A stretch of 64,000 bases of DNA. It comes from Corynebacterium spheniscorum (lineage in GTDB: Bacteria > Actinomycetota > Actinomycetes > Mycobacteriales > Mycobacteriaceae). Location: contig NZ_FOPJ01000004.1 of NCBI RefSeq assembly GCF_900113445.1, forward strand, positions 62,001-126,000. Direction: 5' to 3'. Shown piece by piece: positions 26,984 through 35,258 of this stretch. The number at the start of each line of letters is the position of its first letter. The stretch's first letter is position 1. The translations under genes and the position numbers were made by a program. The notes below the pieces were generated by a model, which ran no database searches, was not told the DNA's origin, and was given only the letters and a program-made list of their open reading frames with translations.

Positions 26984-28582
26984 TTATTTCTTGGTGATGT
27001 CCTGGTATTCCGGCACGGACTTCCAGTTGAAGACAACATTGTCAACGTTTTCACCGTAGCCACCAGCCACCGTGGAGTACCACAGCGGGATGGCCGGAAG
27101 GTCCTTGAGCAAGATTTCCTGAGCTTCGTTGTAGAACTTCAGGGCTTCGTCGGTGCTCTTAGCGCCAGCAGCCTGATCAAGCTTCTTGTCGAACTCGGGG
27201 TTGGAGTAGTCACCATCGTTGGAACCAGCGCCGGTGCCGTATAGCGGACCGAGGAAGTTACCCAAGGAGGGGTAGTCTGCCTGCCAGCCGGTACGGAAGG
27301 CGGTGGTGATGGTGCGGTTGGTGACCTCGTCACGCAGGGACTTGAAGTCCGGGTAGGGCTGGCCGACAGCGTCGATGCCCAGGGTGTTCTTGATGGAGTT
27401 GACGGTTGCATCAACCCAGGACTGGTGGCCACCGTCAGCGTTGTAGGCGATGGCAAATTGGCCGGACCACGGGGAGATGGCGTCAGCCTTGGCCCAGAGT
27501 TCCTTGGCCTTCTGCTCGTTGTACTCCAGCACGTCTTCACCCGAGAGATTGGCGGAGTAGCCATCCAGAACCGGGGAAGTGAAGTCCTTAGCCGGGATGC
27601 GGGTGCCCTGGAAGATGGCGTCGCAGACTTCCTCACGATTCACGGCCATGGAGATGGCCTGGCGACGCAGCTGGCCTTCTTCACCGGAGAAGTGCTCGAG
27701 GGATTCCGGGATGGTGAAGGATTGGAAAACAGCGGCGGGCTGGCTTACAGCGCGGTCGCCGAGTTCTTGCTCATAGGTGGAGAAAGCAGAGTCCGGGACC
27801 TGGTCGAGCACATCTAGGTTGCCGGCGAGCAGGTCAGCGTAGGCAGCGTCCTGCTTAGCATAGAAGTTGAAGCGGATGCCATCATTCTTGGCCTTGCGCG
27901 GGCCTTCGTAGTTCTCGTTGGGAACTAGGGTGGCGGATTGGTTGTGCTCCCACTCAGCAAGCTTGTAGGGGCCGTTGCCGACCGGCTTCTCGCCGAAGGC
28001 CTTCAAATCGTCGAAGGCGCTATCAGGTAGCGGAAAGAAGGCGGAGTAGCCGAGGCGCAGCGGGAAGTCAGCTTCCGGCTGCTGGAGCTCAATGGTGAAG
28101 GTGCGGTCATCAATGACCTTGAGACCTTCGAGAGGCTTGCCTTCTTCATAACCCAAGATGGGCTCGAAGAAGTAGGAACCAAGCTGGGAGTTCTCCACAG
28201 CGTAGCTCCAGGCCTTGGTGAAGTTTTCAGCCTTCACCGGGGTGCCATCGGAGAACTTCTGGCCCTCCTTGAGGGTCACCTTGAAGGACTTCTCGCCTTC
28301 CGGCTCGATGGACTCAGCAACCTCGTTTTCTACCTTGCCTTCGGAGTCATAACGCACGAGGCCGGAGAAGAGGATGTCGATGAGCTTGCCGCCACCGGTT
28401 TCATTGGTATTAGCCGGAATGAGCGGGTTTTGGGGCTCGACGCTGTTGGCAAGGATGAGGTTATCGCCAGAGCCGGAGCCATTGCCCTCCGCGTTGTTAT
28501 CGGAGGAGGAGCAGGCGCTCACGCTGAGGGCCAGGGTGGTGGCCGCTAGAGATAGCGCGCCGATCTTCTTAAAAATCGCCAT
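26984..28582 (-). CDS. Oligopeptide ABC transporter substrate-binding lipoprotein
   Basis: 532 residues. Signal peptide with lipobox S-V-S-A-C (Cys24), a Ser/Gly/Asn linker, then the family 5 binding fold (V-T-L-K-E-G-Q-K-F-S-D-G-T-P-V near 105; late W-Q-A-D-Y-P). Long OppA/DppA-type proteins bind short peptides outside the membrane and deliver them to the permeases. AAGGA is about 12 bases upstream of ATG 28582. It lies first in the operon with dppB-, dppC- and dppDF-like genes. Peptide length preference is unknown. Confidence 0.93.
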   Translation of the reverse strand: MAIFKKIGALSLAATTLALSVSACSSSDNNAEGNGSGSGDNLILANSVEPQNPLIPANTNETGGGKLIDILFSGLVRYDSEGKVENEVAESIEPEGEKSFKVTLKEGQKFSDGTPVKAENFTKAWSYAVENSQLGSYFFEPILGYEEGKPLEGLKVIDDRTFTIELQQPEADFPLRLGYSAFFPLPDSAFDDLKAFGEKPVGNGPYKLAEWEHNQSATLVPNENYEGPRKAKNDGIRFNFYAKQDAAYADLLAGNLDVLDQVPDSAFSTYEQELGDRAVSQPAAVFQSFTIPESLEHFSGEEGQLRRQAISMAVNREEVCDAIFQGTRIPAKDFTSPVLDGYSANLSGEDVLEYNEQKAKELWAKADAISPWSGQFAIAYNADGGHQSWVDATVNSIKNTLGIDAVGQPYPDFKSLRDEVTNRTITTAFRTGWQADYPSLGNFLGPLYGTGAGSNDGDYSNPEFDKKLDQAAGAKSTDEALKFYNEAQEILLKDLPAIPLWYSTVAGGYGENVDNVVFNWKSVPEYQDITKK

Positions 28583-28921
28583 GAGTTGGGGCTTCCTTCA
28601 CAGTAGTGAGCCAGAACACGGTCCCCGCTATTGTATAGGGCATATCTCATCCTGGCGAACCTTATCGCCGATAATCCCCATGCTTTCTACCCCCACCGCG
28701 CGCCGCGCTCGGTATTTATACCCCCATTACTCTCCCCTTCCAGATCACAGCGAAGATTTCTGAGCAATCATTCGCTTGGCAGTGATGGGATAGGCAAAGG
28801 TCGGCCTTAGTTTGGATACGATTATTTCACCAGCCAGCACAGTATGAAACCCCAATAAATTCGCAGTTCAGGGCAGTAAAAGCAGGAGAAGAACAAACTA
28901 AGTGCGCCCGGACAACCTAGC

Positions 28922-28992
28922 TAAGGTGCGTGGAGTTAGTGCCTGTCTAAATGTGACCTAGAAATCCAGACACTTAAGAGCACCGCACCTTA
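28922..28992. other. Structured 71-bp intergenic palindrome (possible mobile-element trace)
   Basis: Nested inverted repeats: outer TAAGGTGCG / CGCACCTTA, then GTGC / GCAC, then TGTCT / AGACA around a 19-base centre. It shares the 12-mer CAGACACTTAAG with 14799-14810. The 28583-29038 gap holds nothing else recognisable apart from the upstream region of the peptide-binding gene. Confidence 0.5.
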
Positions 28993-29038
28993 ACTGATAA
29001 AGATGCGTGGCTAAATAACTATTTTTCGGCTACCGGTT

Positions 29039-29491
29039 TTATGTACTTTGTGTCTTAGCGGAAGCATTGAGCCGCTGCGCCACGATGGGGAAAATAACCT
29101 CCCGGGATAGCGGTGCCAACTCTTCCGCTTGGGAGTCCACCGGATACCAACGCGACTCCACGATCTCAGCTTGCACCGCCGGGGCTTGGGCTAAGCGCCC
29201 AGTCCACAAGAAGACATCGCAATCCACGCGGCAACCGGGTTCATTAGCTGCCGTTGCACTATGTCGCCCCAGGGGGATCAGGTCAGTTTCGGAAAGTTCG
29301 AGACCTAATTCTTCGGCGATTTCCCGGCGCGCCGTGATGATGCCGGTCTCCCCTTCTTCAAGTTTCCCTCCGGGCATCATGAATGTGCTGGTGTTCTTTT
29401 TGCGCACGCTGAGTATCAGGCCGTCTTCGCGGCGCAGTACTACCGCGGCAATGCGAATGATGTTGTGAGGAGTAGTTGTTTCAGCGCTCAT
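29039..29491 (-). CDS. Nudix hydrolase
   Basis: 150 residues with a perfect Nudix box, G-K-L-E-E-G-E-x7-R-E-I-A-E-E-L-G-L near residues 42-64, binding Mg2+ and hydrolysing a nucleoside-diphosphate-linked substrate. Its ATG overlaps the kinase stop by one base (TGATG). It is the last gene of the TPP-riboswitch operon with the ECF transporter. MutT-like housecleaning is possible. Given the operon, hydrolysis of a thiamine diphosphate analogue is an attractive inference, since some Nudix enzymes do this; the sequence does not prove it. Confidence 0.88.
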   Translation of the reverse strand: MSAETTTPHNIIRIAAVVLRREDGLILSVRKKNTSTFMMPGGKLEEGETGIITARREIAEELGLELSETDLIPLGRHSATAANEPGCRVDCDVFLWTGRLAQAPAVQAEIVESRWYPVDSQAEELAPLSREVIFPIVAQRLNASAKTQST

Positions 29492-30108
29492 CAGCAGGGA
29501 CCCTGGGTGTCGGTGATGTGGAGTTCAATATCTGCGGGAGTCTTACCTTCTCCACTGTGGTGCGCTGCTTCTTGTTCGGCCCACATCTCCCAAAAGGGTT
29601 CATAAAAGGGGTCGCGGGTTAATGCGCGGTGGCGGCGTAGTTCTTCATCTCCGGTAATGCGGATAGTTAGTACTTCTGGGGTGAGTTGTCGCGCCGCGCG
29701 AAGAGTATCTCTGCTAAGTGAGCCACTGCCTTCAATAATCATGGAGACCTGCGGCTTAAGGCTCACCCATTCGCCTGGTTGGTCATTGTGCCAATCCCAT
29801 CGTCGATATCCCGGGGCAACGGGATCTAGAACGGTGTCGGCGAGCATCCGTGTTGCAGCCTGAAGACCTCCCCACCCGGGGTAGAAATCATCTAGGTGAA
29901 TCAGTTGGAGTTCGGGTTCATCACCTTGGCTAGTATTCAGCGGTTCCGGTGTTGGTGGATTGCCGCAGCTGCCCGCCGCCCAGGGATCATGCGGGATGCT
30001 GAGGTTATTGAGGGTGTCCGGGTGCTCGCGGAGCAGGCGTTCATAGAGGCCTTGGGCATAGGTGGTTTTGCCGGCGCCGGATTGGCCATCAATGAGGATG
30101 ATGAACAT
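29491..30108 (-). CDS. P-loop kinase-like protein (uridine kinase-type)
   Basis: 205 residues. Walker A GQSGAGKTT at residues 8-16 and HLDDFYPGW near 70, the layout of uridine kinase-like NTPases, then Y-R-R-W-D-W and I-I-E-G-S-G-S-L. No lid or substrate residues identify the acceptor. It starts 11 bp after ecfT and ends one base into the Nudix gene, so it is part of the thiamine-related ECF operon. A small-molecule kinase for the imported precursor is possible, as is an ordinary nucleoside kinase. The P-loop fold is secure, the substrate is not. Confidence 0.75.
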   Translation of the reverse strand: MFIILIDGQSGAGKTTYAQGLYERLLREHPDTLNNLSIPHDPWAAGSCGNPPTPEPLNTSQGDEPELQLIHLDDFYPGWGGLQAATRMLADTVLDPVAPGYRRWDWHNDQPGEWVSLKPQVSMIIEGSGSLSRDTLRAARQLTPEVLTIRITGDEELRRHRALTRDPFYEPFWEMWAEQEAAHHSGEGKTPADIELHITDTQGPC

Positions 30109-30119
30109 AGGGTTCTACT

Positions 30120-30878
30120 TTAGGCCCCGAGGAAACGGAAGTGCCCGGTATAAACCGCAACGGCAATCGCGGTGGCAGAAATCGCTGCGCAGCTAAGCAA
30201 CACCAGCGCATCAATGCCATGAAGTTGGGATTCTCTAGCCCAGGTGCGTTTGCCATAGCGCCCAAATCCGCGGGTTTCCATTGCGGTGGCTAAGGTACCA
30301 CCGCGGCGAAGCGAGAGCACTAAAAGTCCGAAGGACATGGTGGCCAGGCGTTTAATTCTTCCGCTATCTCCTACCCCGCGGGCGCGGCGGGCGCGGGCGA
30401 GGGAATCCCAATCGCGGCGGAACAGGCCTGTAAGCCTAGCCCCGGCTACTGCCCCGATGACGAAGCGTTCCGGGAGTTTAAGGATTTGGGCCAGGCCATC
30501 ACCAAGATCAGTGGGATCCATCTTCGCGGTTAATAGCATCACCGGTAGGCCCACTGCGAGGACCCTTAGGAAAATGGCGGCTGCAAGGTTGAGTGAATTA
30601 TCGGTGACATGCGCGAAAAGGAATTCGGCATATACTTTTCCCTCTGGCCGGCCGTATAAAGCCATGGAGATAGCAGCAATGGGGGCGGCTAAAAACACGG
30701 GCCAGCCGCGGCGAATCAGCGCCCACCAGCTCATCCCACAGATCGGGGCAACTAAGAAGGTAAAGCCTAGCGCTACAGCCGCGGAAACAATATCCACGCT
30801 GATTAATAGCGGTGTGGTCACTAATGCCAGCCCAAGAATCCGGGTAACCGGGTTGATTGTGCGCAACACATTAATCAT
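30120..30878 (-). CDS. ykoC: ECF transporter transmembrane subunit EcfT (YkoC type)
   Basis: 252 residues, about five or six helices, with the two EcfT coupling motifs A-R-R-A-R-G-V (near 165) and M-E-T-R-G-F-G (near 200) that dock into the ATPases. It couples ATP hydrolysis to tilting of the substrate-binding S subunit. The ATG overlaps the EcfA stop (ATGA). With the S-component two genes upstream and a TPP riboswitch, it belongs to a dedicated group I ECF transporter for the thiamine pyrimidine or thiamine. Confidence 0.9.
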   Translation of the reverse strand: MINVLRTINPVTRILGLALVTTPLLISVDIVSAAVALGFTFLVAPICGMSWWALIRRGWPVFLAAPIAAISMALYGRPEGKVYAEFLFAHVTDNSLNLAAAIFLRVLAVGLPVMLLTAKMDPTDLGDGLAQILKLPERFVIGAVAGARLTGLFRRDWDSLARARRARGVGDSGRIKRLATMSFGLLVLSLRRGGTLATAMETRGFGRYGKRTWARESQLHGIDALVLLSCAAISATAIAVAVYTGHFRFLGA

Positions 30879-32290
30879 GCTGCTGTCACCTCAATGTGGT
30901 GATCGCCGAGTGCTTCAATAAAGGCGTCATCATGGGTGACCGAACAAATAGTGATGCCTTCATCAGTGAGTTCACGTAACAAGTGCACCATCTCCCCGAG
31001 GGTCTCGGGGTCTTGTCCGAAGGTGGGTTCATCCAGAATCAGCAGCGCCGGTGCGCACACCAAGGCGGTCGCCACTGAGAGGCGACGTTTTTCTCCACCC
31101 GAAAGACTAAAGGGGTTGGCTTTTCGCAGATGCGTGAGTTTGAGTCGCTGCAGGAGTTCCTCGACTCGCGCTTCGGCTTCGTCTTCCGCCATCCCCATCA
31201 CCCGCGGTCCGATATGGAGTTCCTCCTCCACGGTGCGGGCAAGGAATTGGTGTTCGGGGTCTTGGAACACCATCCCAATTCTTTGGGCAAGGTCTTGGGA
31301 ACGCCAATGATAAGGCGTTTTGGCTAAACCACGGGCCAAGTCTTGGTGGGTAATCAGTTCCCCACCGCGGGCTTTAAGCAACCCCGCCATAGTTAAAGCC
31401 AAGGTTGTTTTGCCGCTGCCATTTACCCCGGTGATCACGGTGGAGGCAGCCTGTGGCAATTTCACATTCCGCGGCGGCCCGAAACGGGTCTTCAGATCCC
31501 TGGTTTCGAGAAGCGCTGGGGCATCTGCTGCTACCGGCCGTGCCGGTGAGAGTTGCGGAAGCCCGGGAAGTTCTTCGGCGCTGATCTCCCGCAGCCCGCT
31601 GTGATCGAGGTAGAGCACGCGCTCAATCAGCGGCAACCAGTGCTGTGGTCGGTGTTCCACCACGATAAGTGTCGCGTTGGTTTCGCTAATGATGGTGTCT
31701 ACCGCACGAACAACTTCTTTTACCCCAATGGGATCAAGGTTGGCGGTGGGCTCATCGAGAATAATGAGTTCGGCGCCCATCGCAATTACCCCGGCAAGTG
31801 CGAGGCGTTGCTTTTGACCACCGGAAAGATTTGCCGTCGGGTGATTCAGTGGCACATCCAGTCCCACCATCTTCAGGGCGCGTTCTACTCGCGGCCAGAT
31901 TTCTTCTCGCGGGATGCCAAGGTTCTCGCAACCAAAAGCCACATCATCACCGACCCTGGTGGCAATCACCTGTGAGTCTGGGTCTTGGAGGACCATCCCC
32001 ACCGTGCCCCGGACCTGCAGTACGCCGCTGGCATCACCATCTTCTTCGGCTGCTTCTGGGCCGAGGATTCCCGCTAGTGCAAGCAAGAGAGTGGATTTAC
32101 CGGCACCGGATTTACCAGCCAATAAAATTTTTTCACCGCGCTGAATCTCCAAGTCAATATCAGCGAAAGCCGGGCTGCTACGAGAGGCATGCCGCCAACT
32201 AAACCCATGTGCTTCGACGAGGGGTTCAGCGATGTTGGTGTTGTTGGGGCTGGGTTGTGGCTGATGGGGGCGAGTCGAGAGGGTCACCAT
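30875..32290 (-). CDS. ykoD: ECF transporter fused double ATPase (YkoD type)
   Basis: 471 residues with two NBDs. First: Walker A GKSGAGKST, signature LSGGQKQRLALA, Walker B LIILDEPTANLD. Second: GVNGSGKTT, signature LSGGEKRRLSVA, LLILDEPTFGQDPETL. This equals EcfA1-EcfA2 fused as in YkoD. It energises EcfT and the S subunit. ATG 32290 or GTG 32296 could start it; neither has a good ribosome site, though the gene follows ykoE by only 34 bp. Confidence 0.92.
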   Translation of the reverse strand: MVTLSTRPHQPQPSPNNTNIAEPLVEAHGFSWRHASRSSPAFADIDLEIQRGEKILLAGKSGAGKSTLLLALAGILGPEAAEEDGDASGVLQVRGTVGMVLQDPDSQVIATRVGDDVAFGCENLGIPREEIWPRVERALKMVGLDVPLNHPTANLSGGQKQRLALAGVIAMGAELIILDEPTANLDPIGVKEVVRAVDTIISETNATLIVVEHRPQHWLPLIERVLYLDHSGLREISAEELPGLPQLSPARPVAADAPALLETRDLKTRFGPPRNVKLPQAASTVITGVNGSGKTTLALTMAGLLKARGGELITHQDLARGLAKTPYHWRSQDLAQRIGMVFQDPEHQFLARTVEEELHIGPRVMGMAEDEAEARVEELLQRLKLTHLRKANPFSLSGGEKRRLSVATALVCAPALLILDEPTFGQDPETLGEMVHLLRELTDEGITICSVTHDDAFIEALGDHHIEVTAA

Positions 32291-32324
32291 GATCACCGTG
32301 GTTTCTGCTGAAAGGGGCGAGCTT

Positions 32325-32924
32325 TTAGACCTTGGCGTGTTGTTCGCGTCCCACTGCGAAGCGATCTAATGCTCCGGTAGTAGCTAGGGCGCGAACCAGC
32401 AACCAGCCCAGCACACCAGCAAGGATGATTCCGCTGATGATCATGCAGCTGAGGTAGGTGAGGTTAAAGGTGAGGGATTTCGCGTAGTTCGCGGAGGTGA
32501 AAAGCTCCAACACGAAAGCACCAATCGCCGCACCGATACCGCTGATCGCGGCGATGCCAATACCGAAGCGCTTATAGGCGAAAATCGCGAAGACGATCTC
32601 TACGCCAAGGCCCTGCATGAACCCGGAGTAGACCGTTTCGATTCCCCATTGGTTACCGAGTCCTGCGGACACCACGGCGGCTAGGACTTCCACGAAGATG
32701 GCGGCACCGGGTTTGCGGATCACCAGGGCACCGATCACGCCACCGATGAGCCAAATACCGACGGCGAGTCCGCCAAGTCCAGGGGTGAGGGCATCGAAGG
32801 CGGTGAACCAGGCGTAGCCAACCCCATTCCATACCCAGAAGAGAAGTCCACAGGCAACGCCGAGGACTGCTGCGATGATGATGTCAATGACGCGCCATGA
32901 TGCGCGACCCGTAATTTGGGCCAT
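32325..32924 (-). CDS. ykoE: ECF S-component YkoE, thiamine/hydroxymethylpyrimidine-specific
   Basis: 199 residues, about six membrane helices, with YkoE-like W-R-V-I-D-I-I-I-A-A-V-L-G near the N-terminus and G-N-Q-W-G near 90. It binds the vitamin precursor and, with YkoD and YkoC, imports it. The TPP riboswitch lies directly upstream and its end touches the AAGGAG ribosome site, so translation should fall when TPP is high. This supports thiamine or HMP as substrate; which one cannot be decided from sequence. Confidence 0.92.
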   Translation of the reverse strand: MAQITGRASWRVIDIIIAAVLGVACGLLFWVWNGVGYAWFTAFDALTPGLGGLAVGIWLIGGVIGALVIRKPGAAIFVEVLAAVVSAGLGNQWGIETVYSGFMQGLGVEIVFAIFAYKRFGIGIAAISGIGAAIGAFVLELFTSANYAKSLTFNLTYLSCMIISGIILAGVLGWLLVRALATTGALDRFAVGREQHAKV

Positions 32925-32935
32925 GTCTCCTTCTT

Positions 32936-33030
32936 CCTTGCGCCGGCATTATCCGGATCAGGTTCGACGGTCCATCGTCGTGCCACGACGATGTCTCAGC
33001 CCGGTGGTATCAACCGAGCGCCCGTGTTGG
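32936..33030 (-). promoter_or_regulatory. TPP (THI-element) riboswitch
   Basis: On the minus strand the conserved CTGAGA (32994-32999) and GAACCTGATCCGGAT (32951-32965) followed by AATGCCGGCG are present, separated by a perfect 10-bp variable stem CATCGTCGTG / CACGACGATG. The element ends just before AAGGAG and the ykoE ATG, consistent with control of translation initiation in the ykoEDC-kinase-Nudix operon. Confidence 0.96.
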
Positions 33031-33145
33031 GGGTGTTCAATTTGAGAGTTTCCTTGGCTGGGCAAAACTATCTGCACCAAGGTTGGCCACTACTCTAATA
33101 GATTGTGGCGCCAGTGCCAATGCCGCCTGGCCCCAATCATCACAT

Positions 33146-34108
33146 CTATGGGCTGCGCTGAAGCTGCTCTTGCAGGTAGGTGTAGAAGAAATCATGCAAA
33201 CGCACATCTACCCCATGCTGCTTGGCTATCCGAGAAATAGCTCCGAGCTGAGCCTCCAATTCGCCTTCTAAACCAGCAGCAATATCTCTTTGCATAGAGC
33301 TGGTGGCTTCCGCCGGCATCTGGTCAGCGAAGTTCAATACTCGGGTAATGACACCATCATCCAAGCTCACCCCATGAGCACGCGCGGTGCTGAGCATCTC
33401 CTTCATCAAAGCGACGAAGGTATCGCGATAGGTTCCGCGCACTACCTGTAAACCGGGGCTCACCACCTTGCCGCTGCCATCGCGATAATCCGTGGCGGCA
33501 CCTAAGACCCCAAAGCAGCTAACAAACATCGCCTTTTCCCACACCGCCCCCACGGGGTTATCTTCCACGGTGGCACTAATACCGGCGCTTTCTAAGGCAT
33601 CAACTATGCCAGGCACCACCGCCGCTGCCGGCGAGTTCTCCACCAAAGCACCGACTTGGTAGCTGCTTGGCCCATCGGCATGGCTTAACTCCGCGGGCCC
33701 TAAATGATGGAAGAAGCCGCGCACCACCCCAGCTAAAATATTTTCTGCACCTAAAATCTCAGCGGCAATATCAGGGGCCTCCACCGCATTCTGCGTCAGC
33801 GCCACCGGCACCCCCCGCGCCAAGGAGTTAGCCGCCACGGCCTGCAGGGTTTCTACTAAGGCCCCAGCTTTAGTGGCATGGAAAATCACGTCGGGTTGTT
33901 GCCCGAAATATTCGCCTACCTGCGTTACCCCAGGCACCTGCACAATCTCAGTGCTATCGCTGGCACTGCGGTACACCTGCAGGCCACGGGTACGCAGCAT
34001 ATCAAGGGATCTACCGCGGGCAACCAGCTCTACCTCATGTCCGGCTTGCGCTAAACCGGCGGCAAAGAAACCCCCCACGGCACCTGGGCCAATAATGGAA
34101 ATTCGCAT
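33146..34108 (-). CDS. panE: 2-dehydropantoate 2-reductase (ketopantoate reductase) family
   Basis: 320 residues. N-terminal Rossmann motif I-G-P-G-A-V-G-G-F-F (residues 6-15) for NADPH, conserved K in HATKAG, N of LTQNAVEAP, and the catalytic Lys in WEKAMFVSC (about 190). PanE reduces ketopantoate to pantoate for CoA synthesis. ATG 34108 starts right before the Rossmann strand; longer in-frame starts add an unlikely hydrophobic stretch. Single-gene unit, divergent from DUF808. A ketopantoate reductase-like enzyme with another substrate remains possible, since corynebacteria can also use IlvC for this step. Confidence 0.85.
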   Translation of the reverse strand: MRISIIGPGAVGGFFAAGLAQAGHEVELVARGRSLDMLRTRGLQVYRSASDSTEIVQVPGVTQVGEYFGQQPDVIFHATKAGALVETLQAVAANSLARGVPVALTQNAVEAPDIAAEILGAENILAGVVRGFFHHLGPAELSHADGPSSYQVGALVENSPAAAVVPGIVDALESAGISATVEDNPVGAVWEKAMFVSCFGVLGAATDYRDGSGKVVSPGLQVVRGTYRDTFVALMKEMLSTARAHGVSLDDGVITRVLNFADQMPAEATSSMQRDIAAGLEGELEAQLGAISRIAKQHGVDVRLHDFFYTYLQEQLQRSP

Positions 34109-34226
34109 GCTTTCACAGCCTAGTCGCCCACCTAGCGCCACGGGTACGATAAGAAAGAACGCAATCAATCTTTTTTACCCCCCATACTGTGCACCTGCCC
34201 GCGTAGACCTTAGGAGACTTGCCCTC

Positions 34227-35180
34227 ATGGCCGGAGGCCTCGCCGCCTTATTAGATGATGTGGCCGCAATCGCGAAGATGGCTGCCAGCAATATTGATGA
34301 TGTTGCTGGTGCCGCCGGGAAAACCTCCATGAAAGCCGCTGGTGTGGTGGTTGATGATGCGGCGGTCACCCCACGCTTTGTTGCTGGGGTGACCCCGGCG
34401 CGTGAGCTGCCCATGATCTGGAAGATCACCAAGGGCTCGCTTTTTAATAAGCTCATCATCATTTTGCCGCTGGCGTTGGTATTAAGTTGGCTAGCGCCCT
34501 GGGCGTTGACCCCCATCTTGATGGTGGGTGGATCATATTTGTGTTTTGAGGGCGCGGAAAAGGTGTGGGATAAACTCCTCGGCCATAAAGCCTCAGAGGA
34601 GGAACCCGCCGGTGTGTCCGGTGGTGATGCGGAAAAACGTTTGGTGAAAAGCGCTATCACCACGGATCTGATTCTTTCCGCAGAGATCATGATTATTTCT
34701 CTTAACGAGGTGGCCGATCAGCCTATGCTGATGCGCACCGGCACCTTAATTGTGGTGGCTTTCATCATCACCTTGGCGGTCTATGGTGCAGTAGCTGTGT
34801 TGGTGAAAATGGATGATGTGGGCCTGCACTTCGCCCAATCTGAAGAGCGCTCCCCCGTTGTCCGGAAGATGGGCCGCATGTTGGTCAACGGCATGCCCAA
34901 GGTGTTGGCGATTATTGCGCTTATTGGTACCGCCGCGATGTTATGGGTGGGGGGCCATATTGTGGTTAGCGGGTTGAATGATTTTGGTGTGCACCTGCCT
35001 TATCAGTGGGCGCATCACCTAGCGGATATAGCCCGCAATAGTTTGGGCTCTCTTGCGCAAAGCGGCTGGGGTGCCAGCGTGGCGTGGTTGACGGATACTG
35101 CCTTCTCCGCGCTTTTTGGTTTGCTGTGGGGTTCGCTGATTTTCGCAGTGGTCTCCCCTTTCCACCGCCGTAAGCACTAG
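34227..35180 (+). CDS. DUF808 family membrane protein (YedI-like)
   Basis: 317 residues. The N-terminus M-A-G-G-L-A-A-L-L-D-D-V-A-A-I-A-K is the DUF808 signature, followed by V-V-D-D-A-A-V-T-P and about six to eight membrane helices, with E-M-I-I-S-L-N-E-V in the middle. AGGAG lies 10 bases before ATG 34227. Function of DUF808 is unknown. It is monocistronic between panE and lplA. Confidence 0.88.
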   Translation: MAGGLAALLDDVAAIAKMAASNIDDVAGAAGKTSMKAAGVVVDDAAVTPRFVAGVTPARELPMIWKITKGSLFNKLIIILPLALVLSWLAPWALTPILMVGGSYLCFEGAEKVWDKLLGHKASEEEPAGVSGGDAEKRLVKSAITTDLILSAEIMIISLNEVADQPMLMRTGTLIVVAFIITLAVYGAVAVLVKMDDVGLHFAQSEERSPVVRKMGRMLVNGMPKVLAIIALIGTAAMLWVGGHIVVSGLNDFGVHLPYQWAHHLADIARNSLGSLAQSGWGASVAWLTDTAFSALFGLLWGSLIFAVVSPFHRRKH

Positions 35181-35258
35181 CCCTAAGCACTAGCCAAGAA
35201 TTAGTCGATCCTAAGTCCTTGCGGCGTGTTTGTCTCATGCGTGCTTATGATCGATCGC

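Noticed and set aside
34109..34226. Extended plus-strand start of the DUF808 gene reaching back to 33873
   Set aside because: It would overlap panE antisense; AGGAG and the DUF808 N-terminal signature fix the start at 34227.
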